DNA of 64,000 nt from Dirofilaria immitis (lineage: Eukaryota; Nematoda; Chromadorea; Rhabditida; Onchocercidae): positions 3,180,001-3,244,000 of the forward strand of contig JAKNDB010000088.1 of NCBI GenBank assembly GCA_024305405.1, in the 5' to 3' direction. The translations under genes and the position numbers were made by a program. The notes beneath the pieces were generated by a model. The model was not told the origin of the DNA and did no database searches. It worked only from the letters and a program-made list of their open reading frames with translations. This document shows, piece after piece, positions 13,358 through 24,968 of this stretch (position 1 is the first letter of the stretch; every line of letters starts with the position of its first letter).

Positions 13358-15332
13358 CTGCAAAATATTTATTTTAGTAATATAAATTGAAGTAATGAAT
13401 CTTATCATTAATATCGAGTATTTCCATAACATTCTATTTTTGCTTAATTAATTAGATAAATATACTTTTGATTTTCATTCTTAGTTGCAACAAGAAGGCA
13501 TTCTAAAACCCAATAAAACTTATGTACCGTTGTTAAAGCCTGAAGAACTTTCAAAAATGAGGCACCGCAAGAATTCGTACATAGGTTACAACGATTTTAC
13601 GAGCATATTATTTTAAATTTTGAGGACAGGTAATCATTTCATTATTTATTTGTTCGATTTTCAAGTTCAAATTAAGTTAAGAAAATCAAGCTGACAAGTA
13701 GCTATTAATAGTACACAGTGTAAACATTAAAATAATAAATACTCGTTAGAAAGATATTACTTTTATGACATATAATTTGGTAAACTGACGAAATCAATCA
13801 GGCAAAAGTAGTAATCATTATCTTATTCATACTTTTCTAATAATAGATCAAAATAGAATTTCAATTTTTTCAATAATCTTTCATTTCTTATTTATTTATT
13901 GTAAATTGTCGTTTCTTCCATTATCGATTTCAATTTTATGAATAATATTTAACTAATAAGTTCAGAGTTATGTGAGAATCCCTGTAAATTGATAAAAATG
14001 TTAAAGTACTGAAATGTTTTGAATAATATCATTCGATTTAGATGAGATGTTGAAAAAGTGAGCTATTGAACATACAATAAAGAAGAAAAATAGAAAAGAT
14101 TGTTTTGCAAATAAACCTATAGAACAACAATCAACATCATGCATTAATTAAAATCCATTCGTTTCGCCTCATTCATTATAATGTTTGTACAATAATTTTT
14201 GTACAAATTAATTTGTACAATAAGTAAAAATGCAAATTAAAAAAAAAGATAGATGTCTAGCAGTTCTCATAAAAAGAAATCAATTTTTTACATCAACTTT
14301 TTCTTTCGATTTAATATATAATACAATATGATGACAAATATAATCGCTATTTACTTTACATTAAATCAACTTTTCTATCGAGACTACAATAAAAAACCAG
14401 AATATTTTAAAATTAGCATAATTTTAATTTTTCGAAATTTTTTCCGCTATATCTATAAAATATTTTATTGATATCGAGAATTCGTTCAAACTAGTCTTTG
14501 TCATTAATTCAGGCGAAATTTAAATACATTTAAGGTCCCTAAAATTTTGTTTATTAATAATTTTACTTAATAATAATTTATATAATTGGAATGAATTTAA
14601 TCAAAGTTATTTATTTGTTTTAATCAGTAATTAAGAAATTAATAGTTTTATAATAATTGCCAGTTTTAAAAGCCTCATCTTTTTTCGATCTAAAATAGGA
14701 AGTTACGATAATCGAATAATCATAATTTGTAGGACAAGTTGTTATTTCAGATGTGTCGTGATTGTCAGTAATATCACTGGAATATTTGTACTATCCGATG
14801 GAACAGCTACAGTACCGTGGCATCTGCAAGCGCCTCACAGTTATATAAATAACTGTCATTTATGTACTATTGAGATCGCACCTGATGGAAAAGTCTGAAT
14901 GCACCGTTCTTTGATTTCTGAAATTATTGAAAAATTTTTTGTTAAATATCTTTGTTGAGAGATTTTTAGAGTGAATAGGAAATGTTCTTGATTGATGATT
15001 TTACACATTTTTCTTTAAGCTGGCAAATTTAAAAATTATACTACAAAAATAATAACAATTAAAAAGATTAGTTTTGATCAAAAAGAAAATAAAACAAGAT
15101 TAAAGATTATCTGAAAGTTTGTTTATTCCTCGTTGTTTTCTTTCATTTCACTAGAAACAATAATTGAGTAAATTTATTCATTTGCAATTGACTTATTACT
15201 TTTTGATATATTATCTCAATTTAAATTTAATTATTGAATTTCCAGATGAAGTCAGTTTGCAGTCCTATTTTACCACTAACGCGAACATTATTTGACGCTG
15301 AATTATATCAAAAGATTTCATATTGTAAATAA
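12189..15332 (+). CDS. UBASH3/Sts-like histidine-phosphatase-fold protein, catalytic residues lost
   Basis: Members of the phosphoglycerate-mutase/histidine phosphatase superfamily use a His in RHGER and a second His. Proposed exons: 12189-12237 (ATG one base after TTTTAG), 12404-12581, 12810-12958, 13058-13213, 13485-13629, 14751-14892 and 15246-15332, about 300 residues. Family landmarks in order: PYDLNMPLT, QTDSPITEHG, IFTSPELRCIETA, VEPSLAEYARF, and a late strand VVIVSN. The RHGER position reads TNAET (residues 29-33), and the expected H after the late strand is N. Arg and His are thus missing at both active-site positions, so activity is unlikely; a binding role is inference. Exon 13485-13629 needs one A added at 13553-13557 to continue as EAPQEF and reach the next phase. 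Exon 1 also joins out of phase by one base. The end of exon 12404 is uncertain because a (TTA)n repeat follows. AATAAA overlaps the stop (15328-15333). Confidence 0.8.
12633..12672. repeat. (TTA)n microsatellite
   Basis: About thirteen TTA units. It lies just after the proposed donor of exon 2 of the UBASH3-like gene. If the exon were read through, it would encode a poly-Leu tract, so the exon end matters here. Confidence 0.95.
13313..13369. repeat. Near-perfect palindrome with AT-repeat core
   Basis: The left arm ATATTTTGCAGTATTATA is mirrored by TATAATACTGCAAAATAT on the right, with an alternating TA core, so the whole unit is self-complementary. It lies in the intron between exons 13058-13213 and 13485-13629. 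It could extrude as a cruciform or form an RNA hairpin. It also contains TTTTGCAG, a good decoy splice acceptor. Confidence 0.9.
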
Positions 15333-18300
15333 AGCATACATTGTAATTTATTCATTTAACCTAATATTTATAATTAGTAGCAAAAATTTTGTGAAAACTA
15401 AAAACTTAAGCATTACAAATATAATAATTATTATCTATAAGTAGATAAAAATTATAAGGAAATAAAAATACTTTTTATCTATCACATATCAAGCAATTAA
15501 AAATCAATGTTTTCATAGGTTCAAATTATCCGATATAAAGTAGAGAACTTGGACTGTTACTTCATATCTTCAACTTTCAAGAAAATGAAGAAACGTCTTT
15601 TATTTGTAGACCTAATTCAGTCTGTTTGCAGGACACTCTCAACTTATTTCATCTCAATCTTCTGAAAGACGAATTTAATTATACTGATTATAATTGATTA
15701 TCGACATAGCCAATTATTTAGTTGTAATTAATTCATCATATTTCTTCTTTTCTATGACAATTAAATTCACATAAAATTCCTGCTTACAAGTTTTATACAA
15801 TGTAATTTAACTTTACTCAATCAAATATATTCAACTACCATAGATGCAAGCAGACTTTATTTGCTCTTTAAAATTTGAAACTTGAATGCTGATTAGATAA
15901 CAAACTTTGAATCGTTTCATTTTAAAAACATAGCATGCAAAGATCGGTTGTAAACGACTCAGATTTCCCTAGTTTACATATTTTATAAGCAATTCTCGAA
16001 AAATTATGATGTTCATTTCTTGTGGGAAAAACTAACTTCTTGTTAGGAAGTATTATGTAGCAAATTTCAAATGAAATCAAGAATTTCTCTCTATTTCTGC
16101 AAATTTTTCTCTGTTATCACTTTGAATCTGAAGTCATATTAAGCATATGGATTCTTCGTATATATATAATAAATAATCCATTGATACGGTAATCATCTTT
16201 CATCGAGCAGATTTTATGGCAAAATGTGTTTTTACAAGATAGAAACTTATTTTTATTGATTAAAGATCAATTTTTTACATCCCTGCTCTTGAACTGTAAC
16301 GTTTTGATACTTACTTTTATCACTCTTCTGCAACTGTTTTTCAAAACTTTTTCGGAACCCTATCTTTGCTCTTATCTGCCATTCAATCACTTAATTATCA
16401 TATATCATACTACGCTAACAATTTATGCTGTTATTTTAAAATTGTTAAAACCATTACTTTTCAGTTTTGCACTTTTTAAAACATTAATTGCTTTTTCGAA
16501 TCTTTTACTGATAAACAGCAAGCAAATATTATTTCATTTCATTTCTTTATTCTAGTCAAGTTGCAAAATAAGAATGATTTGAATATAAGAATTCAGTAAA
16601 AAAGCTTAAAAGGGAAGAATTTTATTGCATGTGAAACTTTTTTCAACATTCCTAAATTACATTTTAGCTTAAATACTTTCTGTAATTCATGAAAAAAAAG
16701 TTTTTGTAATTTTCTCAAGACTGATTCATCAATTCAGCGAATATTGATGTGTTTTTTTCTTTTTATATTCTCAATCACTTAATATACAATGATTATTTGT
16801 CGTACATCATGGCATATAATGGTTTAAATGGTTATAAAAGCATATTTATTTTATTCTTTCGTGCTTTCTTTTTTCTCTTAATGGCATTTTTAAATTGGAT
16901 AAATTTAAAAATTTTCGAAGAAAGAAAGATTTATTTTCATTTTATTTAAAACGATAAAAATGTAAAAAGTGAAGAAAGAAATGATTATAGAAAAAAAGGG
17001 ATTTTAATAAGAAATTTGAAGTATTCGATAAAAATATCAGAATGGAATCAAAATTGCCTGGAGGCTTCGTTATTCTTTGTTATGAAAATTATGAATATAA
17101 TCTTTTGACATCATTTTTCACCGATACATATTTTATAGGAATTTACTATTTGCATTTCATATTTTGAGAAGAATTTGATCCTCAATCGGGTAAAATTACT
17201 TTTAATTATTATGAGATATTCTAAAACATCTATTAAGCAGATAGAACATGAACAATGTCCAATTGTTATATAAAATTATTTCAAGAATCTCAAAGAAAGA
17301 ACTTTATCAATGAGTCATTTCGCTTTTAATAAAGGATATTTACTAATATTATTAAGGAATGACTTGAATAACCGAAAAAGTTAAATTTTCGCTGCATTGA
17401 TTTTTTATCATTTTCTATATATATATATATATTTAATAAAATTAAGATTTTATAAGCAACTTTTAGAAGTAAAAAATAATAAGATTAAAGCAAAGTGAGA
17501 CGTAATTTTAAAGGCTATGAATAAATTGAAAATTCAAAAAATAATAAATGAGCGACAATAGGTTTGATTAAATTGGTTGATATAACTAATCATCTAAGAT
17601 TTGTGCTTGAATTTGTTTGAAATATAGTTGCATTAACAAATAAATCAAATGGTCGAAATTTTATGTCTATTCATATTTTTGTAAATAATTTGCAATTGTA
17701 ATCATAAAGCAGTAATAATTAAATTCTTCTTGTCAACATCCATGAATTACGATATAAATGATTTTAGAAAAAATCAGGTATCTAAAAAAGTAAATTATTT
17801 AATCTTTATTTCTAATTAAATTCAACCTAAATTTCTTCTATCATTAAAATAATTGTTTGAAAAGCTGTGATAAAATCAATGATTTTGCGTAATCATTATC
17901 ATGCTATCCCTCCATCAAAAACCGACTGCGTTCTGACAATGCGTTTTGTAATCAAGTTTATCGATAACAATATTGCAACAATTATTACCACTATCTTTAC
18001 ACAAATTTTCATTGCGATTAATTTCTCATTAAAGTTCTCATAGATGAGATAGCGATAGATTAGAGAAAGATTTCACTTTCTATCCCAGAATTGCGAGGTG
18101 AATATTAAATTTTGTATTAATACTAAAATATGCTGGACATTTGAAATATTCTCGTTATTCTCTTGCAATTTTTGAACTCTTCCAGTTCTATTCATTATGA
18201 ATATTGGAATTATGAATTAACAGCATGAGATATCTAGATATTTTAGATTTCGTCCCAATGTTTTTTCTATTTTTTAAAATTTCCTTCAGATTGTTGAATT

Positions 18301-20517
18301 ATTTTATACCAGGGAATTATAATGGAAAAATAATTTCAATTATTTCCTTGGTCAAATTAAAGGAAAAAAACATGCTTAATAAATTACCATTTCTTCCCAA
18401 AACAAACTATATTAAAAGGAGATGAATTAATTAGAATGCATGAATGATCAAAAAAAAAAAAAGAAGGATAATGATGAAATGAAATGAGCCTAATTGATAA
18501 ATTCAAAATTATCGTTACTTTTTTATGTTTTTTAAATATAATAAAATTTTAATATCACTCAAATTTTCCAACAGACATATTTGTTCAATGAATCGAATCG
18601 AAAATGGATGATGCATAAATGCTCGTTTCATATATGATAAATTATAATTATTGAAAATTCTTGAAATACTAATTCATCGTTTAATCCCTTTCTAACTATG
18701 CTAGAATCAGTAAAGAATCGTAAATAGCCAAATCGCGATAGCAACTCTGACATTATACTGCAATTATTCATTCTTATTATGCAAATAAATTAATCTTTGC
18801 TATACAAAAATAAGAAGCAAAATTGACAAGTTATAATCCACTCCAATATCGCCATCTTAGATTATTTCTTCCATCATCTTATTCAGGAACTAATTATTTA
18901 AGATTTCAGAAGATTTCAAAAAATTTTAGAATTTAATGCATATTAACTTTCTTTTATTTATATGCGATGAAAATACCATTTAGATTTCCAAAAAACATTG
19001 TTAGGAGCAAATGTAATAATAACAATATGAAGAAATCAGAAATATGAAAAAAGAGTAAATAGTTCTATTTCATATACGTTATTATTTTAAAAGAATGATT
19101 ATTTGTAGATTGAACAGGTTTTCCTCAAATTTGAAGAAAATCTTCGTAAATTTTAATTAGACAAATTTTCCCTAAATTTCAAATACCATTACATAGATCG
19201 ACAAACAAACTCTTTCAATTGCATTTTCTATGAAGCTGGCGTATTTGCATAAAAACTTATTTTTTTAAATTGGATATATTTGTTTTAATTTTGTGGCAGC
19301 TGTTGATTTAAAAAATTTATTCAAATACTATTTTGCTTTTGATAATATTTATTTAAATAACAATATATTCTATACTTCTGGAAATGTTGCAAAACTTTCC
19401 AAATTATATAAAATGTTATAAAAATTCTCGTGAAATCTTTAAAAATCTCTCAGTTCAATCTTGAAAATGGGCATGTCTTAGAGAATAATTCAGCATAAGA
19501 AAATTAATTAGCATGAGAGACATTCATTATAATTTTATCTAGAAAGTTCATTTGTTTGTTCTGTAAAACTTAGTATTCATAGTTTTTTAAAATCTTTCTC
19601 GCATAGATAATTTTCGAGAAAGTTCCAAAATATATTTATATGATTAAAATGCAAGAAGATGAACCACAAAGAATATCTTGGCATAATAATTACCACATGC
19701 ATAGTAGTATCATCATGCATTAGATTATTTTCTTCCCACTATAATCGTCTATTATCGTTTTGAGGAAATAAATATGTTCCACTAATCCTTGTACATTTGA
19801 TATGAAGGAATGAATTATCATCATATCTCATGTTTAGTGGATAATGTCTGATCTCACTTAACAAAAGTTTAAATTTCACTAGTCTTAGCATCATTTTGGT
19901 GAGTATTTATTGAAATAAATCTTTCACAACTGCAAAACTGGTTTCATATAACAACTTCAAACATTGTAACTGTTGAAATTAATCATAAATTTTGCTGATA
20001 AATGTGTAATTTAAATAACCGATTGGAAGAAATGAAATGATAAGGAGTGGGAGATGAAATCAGTTCTATTGTGATTTATTTGACAAGAAAATTTTCTATA
20101 AAATTTTTGATTTTGATTTCTCTATAGCTATAATATATATATATATAAGTTGCATATTTTTTCAGTAGTCAGTGCATTTTTCTTGAAATATCTGAATATC
20201 GTATATCATTGATATGCAAACAAATTATATTCTAGTTGATCGCAATGATCAAAGTCAAATTTTGGCACTAGCCTCACCAAAAACAATCTGTTCTTTATTT
20301 GGCAGAATTATAAAATGTTGGCTCATTTAAATGTAAAATATATTTTTGTTAGTGTTAAAAAGAGAATGATCGAAATTCAGATGCTTCTTTAGGAAATATT
20401 TTTATATTTTTTAATAGCTAATAGGTAAAGAAAAGAATAGGTTGAAAGGCTGAATATATGAATTACAACCTTAATCCTAAAATAAAGCAAGAATATGCTA
20501 ATTGAAGGCGGATATGG
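15333..20517. other. About 5 kb without a recognisable gene
   Basis: AT-rich sequence with short open frames dominated by F, L, I, N and K. I found no run of exon-like segments with matched splice phases on either strand. It may hold long introns or distant 5' exons of the acyltransferase-like gene (+). Nothing supports a specific call. Confidence 0.45.
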
Positions 20518-21115
20518 TTATATGATAGGAATTAGAGAGGTGACAGGAGGCATGTCGTCAATCTTCTTCGTTATCCAGTTCAGTAATTCTGCCTCATTGA
20601 AATTGCTGGAAAGAAAAGTTCCTCTTCTATTAAATATGACGCCTTTCTTCTTCTTCTTCTTCTTCTTCTCCTCCTTTTATATAATAGTGGGGTCATCATT
20701 TTTATTCATTTTCATTAATAACCCTGCAACCTTTTTTCATTCGTTTTTTTTTTTTCAATAAGAGAATGAAAAAGAGAAAAGAGAAGAAACAGGTCATTTT
20801 GATCATTTATATTACATTCAATTATAAGCATGCACCATTCGAATTTTAAAATTTTGAAAGATTTTGAAAATTTTAAGAAAAATTAGAAAATGTTGAAGGT
20901 AAATATGAATTCGGCGGGTAATAGTTATAAGTGTAATCCTTTTTCTGTAACTTTTAAGTGCGTAACAATTAGGCAATCGTTCCAATATATTCCATAAACT
21001 ACTCATTGCCTCATTACCTCAACCGATCGCTCAGAAAATTTATATTTCTGTCCTACTTTTCCGAATATTACCAGCAAATGACCCATTGAACAATTAACAC
21101 CAAAGTAATCTCGTC
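20518..21115 (-). CDS. 3' end of an unrecognised gene
   Basis: Three exon-like segments run right to left: 21115-21072 (reads RDYFGVNCSMGHLL), 21029-20952 (RSVEV ... SSLWNILERLPNCYALK) and 20605-20518 (NFNEAELLNWITKKIDDMPP, ending IPII and TAA). The first two join in phase. The second needs one base added near ATGAGGCAATGAG to stay open, and the join to the third is off by one. Residue use is balanced (W, E, D, P), unlike the surrounding noise, and each segment has an AG before it. I do not recognise the family. The 5' part is not found. Confidence 0.4.
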
Positions 21116-21954
21116 CTGAATATCATTTAAATTTAAACATGTGACCTAATATTCAAACTTTAGATTTGAATTAAAATATTCTTTAGCCGGTAAAATTCTG
21201 ATCTTTTATTCCTTATCCAATACATTGCTTAATTATTACAACTATTTGTGATCATTAATTTTTTTGACTGATTTAATTAAAACTATCTATTCTGTAATTA
21301 AATAATTTAGTATGTTTGTAATTAAATAATTTAATGCAAATATGAATTTTTAGTTTTATTTATAGGATATTAAATTTCTGAACAATAAGCTAAAATTTTA
21401 CTAAGATCTACTGTTAATTTATCATTTTTCTAAAAAAGTACCGTTATAGCTTAGTGATTAATCATCATTATCAATACAATATTAATTAACAATTAGATAA
21501 AAAGAATTGAAATATTTGTCTGTTCGAAATCTTATAAAATATTACTGAAATGATGAAATGAAGAATAGAATATGGATAAATTAATTTTTGTAAGAATTAA
21601 TCATAAAACAAGTTTAGTTTTGTCAGAATCTTTTCAATCAATCAATTAATAAAAATAATATACCGTTGTCAATCTTTTAAACAAATAGCATGATTGCATC
21701 ACAGAACAGGTATTGCTTATTCCTTAATTCATTTCTCTTTCAAAAATATCCAATCACGATCAAGGAAAGAGATAAATGATAAAGAAAGATATTGTAGTCT
21801 TATTGCTCTTCTCGCCATTTCCACATCTTTTATAATAATGATAATCATTTTATTACATGTTTTTTCATTTTAGTACAAAATGAATGATGATAATAAAATC
21901 ATCGATTCTAACAAACTTCCGCATTTTATTTTATTTTATCTTTGTTAAGTTCAA

Positions 21955-22103
21955 ATTCTCTGAATCACCTTTTTTCATCTCATTCAATTCTTTGTTTTAA
22001 TCCGTTTCTAATCCTTGTTTTTTAATCCTTGTTTTTTAATCTATTCTCCAATTCTCTGAATCACCTTTTTTCATCTCATTCATTCTTTGTTTTAATCCAT
22101 TTC
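21955..22103. repeat. Tandem duplication, period 96 bp
   Basis: ATTCTCTGAATCACCTTTTT and the following 30 or so bases occur at 21955 and again at 22051 with few differences. Between them, TTAATCCTTGTTTT repeats on a smaller scale. Non-coding, T-rich. Confidence 0.85.
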
Positions 22104-23215
22104 ATTTTCTTATTTCGTCTAATTCCATCTCAACACATCATTGCTAATACTGATAAATGTCAGATAATTATACTTTTCTTTATCAGCAACCCAGTCATTC
22201 ATATTTGTTTAATTTTTTCATGAACTTTATGCTATTTCTCTTCTACCAATGTCCTGTAAATATAATCTTTCTATGGTGGCATATGATTGATATCGATCCT
22301 ATTATCATTCCAGAGAAAGTTAAAAAATTGAGAAAAGTGTTAATCGTTTTTCTAGAAAAATTTCATTTTTTTCTTTAAGTTTCATAAATTTGCTTATTTT
22401 TTTGGTCAAATACAAAAAAATCAGGTCAAAGAAATTATAATTCTTGGCTTTTTTATTGGAGCGTGAAAAATAGAAAAAAATTATTTGAAGTTGAAATATT
22501 TGTTGCCAAATCATATAATAAATGGCAACGGCTGAGGATTATAAATAAATCTTTTCGCTAGAAATATTTAGATTAAAACTCAAGGTCTTCATATTTGTCA
22601 TTAAATCTTCGTTTGACAATAAAGTGAATTTATAATTTCATTGCTCTACTGTTGATATTGTATGATGCTAAGTAGAATCCAATGAATCCATAGTATAATT
22701 ATATCATTTGAATTTTCCTAATCAGTTCAGTAACTGAAATCTAAAAATTTTATGTACCTGACAGCATTAGTTGAACATATGATGTTATTATAGTATTATA
22801 AAAGGCCTGGTCCGTAAATTTTGTTACAGTATAGTTTTTGGCTATCATATTATTGCAATTAATATCATTGGAAATCATTATACCCTTATCTTCTTTTTAA
22901 TACAACTAAATCATAAGATGATTATTATTGCCATTATTATTATTTCAATTACAATGATTATGATTGAAATCGATTAATATTTTATGTTATCTTCATGAAA
23001 TATCATTTTTTTTCAATGTTTCCAGGTGAATACAAATATATCTAATGATTTTTTCATTTAAAAATACTATCTAATAGAGTAATGAAATTAATTTAGAATA
23101 TTTGACAGCAATAAAAGTTAGAATATTCATGCATTTCTTAAATAAAGATAATGAAGCCGAAAAAAACAATTTTATTTATGAATTCAATTTAATTTAACAA
23201 ATAATCAAATTTCAG

Positions 23216-23716
23216 CTTCTTGTATTTATGATGCGACAGTTTATTTATCTAGAAATGTTAACAAATCTAACATTGTTTTAATTATCACGCGACCAAATTT
23301 GTCAAAATATAATCTGTCAGCTTTGTTTGATATAAATTTAAAATTGCTTATTGACTCGCATAGTACTGATCTTGATGCTTTATATTAGTATGGATAAATA
23401 AAACTAAATTTGATTGAAATCGAGAACCGTACAAGTAATGATATCGCATTTTTAAAGTGATAAATTTGTATTCTTACCTATACATTTTAGTGCAATTTAA
23501 GTTAATAAGACCAAAATAAAAAAATGTGAAGCATTGGTACCACGATATTCATGGTACCAACGTTTCGTTGAAAATAACAGGAATTTGCTGATTTATTGTC
23601 GAAAATTTTGTCATTTCATGAAGAGAAGTAAAATTTCCAAGGCAAATAAATTAATTAATGAAATTGTTGATAAACATTTTTCATTGAATGTGAATAATAA
23701 TTTATCATTTTTATAA
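23216..23716 (+). CDS. Possible C-terminus of a PlsC/AGPAT-like acyltransferase
   Basis: Two exons: 23216-23362 and 23491-23716 (TAA), joined phase 1 to phase 1. The first begins SCIYDATVYLSRN, which resembles the (A/V)YDVT strand of lysophospholipid/lysocardiolipin acyltransferases. The second has WYQRFVENNRNLLIYCRKF, resembling the W-x-x-(E/R)RF-x-x-K(D/E)-x-LL-x-x-FY segment near the end of that domain. The exon at 23491 stays open only if one A is added to the runs at 23513-23524. The catalytic HxxxxD and EGTR motifs should lie upstream, but I did not find them, so the family is a weak inference from the C-terminal part alone. Confidence 0.4.
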
Positions 23717-24968
23717 ATTCATTTACAACAAATAAACAATTAATTTTACATTATTCGCTTCATATCCTGTTTTGTAGTCACAAGTTAATTTACTTAAATT
23801 TATCTGTTGATAGTTTAATTTGCTCCATTTTATGATAATTGAAGTGTTTTGAAGATGCGATCTGCATTGGTGATATTACCATTAAGCATATATTTCGAAA
23901 TTGAATAATTTTAAAATGCAAGTATGATATGTGCATTACATGCATCGAATTTCTGAAATCTTGAAGGGTTCCCGATTGTTTTAATCAGATTGCAACATAA
24001 TTTTTTCCTCCGATTAAAATGGACTTCTACGACCATTGCACTATTGGAGGAAAAACAGTGGAATAAAATTTGATGAAGAAAAAAAAAGTGAAATAAAATC
24101 AATGAAGTTTTTTTCCTTTTTCCAGATATTTTAACATAAAGTTGTTTGTAATTCAATCTCAACTTCTGTATTTCTTGCTTGCCAAAAATCAAAGTATTCA
24201 ATCCTGCTGAAATTTATTACCAAATTTTCGTAGAACTTCGTTTTCTTCAAACTTGAATTTTGCGTAAATTTCCTTGATATTCTTTCTTTTTTACATCTGA
24301 GACAACAATCAAACTGGATTCTGAATGAAATTAGAGAATTTTAGAAGAAATTGATGAAAAATAAAAAAGATTCTTTTTGCTTGAGGATAGATGAAACTGA
24401 TAAGAATACTATATATCACATATTGTAAAAATTGAAACATGCTTGTTACTTTTTTCAGCACTTTATATTCTGATATTGGAAATCGTTTATAGATCATAAT
24501 TTTTCATTTCTCATCTATTTTGAATAAATTTAGGAAAAGTATTATTTCTTTAACATATAAATTGTCAGGTTATCTTGACAATCTTGCGAACCATTAAAAA
24601 TAATTTGAATGAAAAATTTCAAAATCAGAGGCGACTAATTGTTCATATACAGTAATACTTATAGTCTTACATTAAATTAAGTCTATTCTGCTGGGTCTAA
24701 GATATATTTATGTTAAATGTTGAAATAATCACTTCTGCCAATACCATAAGAAACTTTACTTTCTATTTGTCACCTTCTTACTCATCTCTCTCTTTCCTAA
24801 TTCATATTTATATTTGATTACGGAAGATAGTATTGCCATCAATTTTATTTCTTCAGGGACTTATTCCAAGAACTATTCATAATTATTTTTTGTGCGATTT
24901 GTTCAAAGAACAAAGAACAGTTCATAATCTCTTAAGTTTTCTGTTTTCAGTCGAATCTGAATGATACC

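Noticed and set aside
16226..16555. 109-codon hydrophobic + strand frame
   Set aside because: Almost all F, L and I from T-rich DNA, without splice or start context; the look of a membrane protein is compositional.
20646..20758. CTT/TTC-rich frame encoding poly-Phe
   Set aside because: Simple repeat; the real signal here is the minus-strand exon just to its left.
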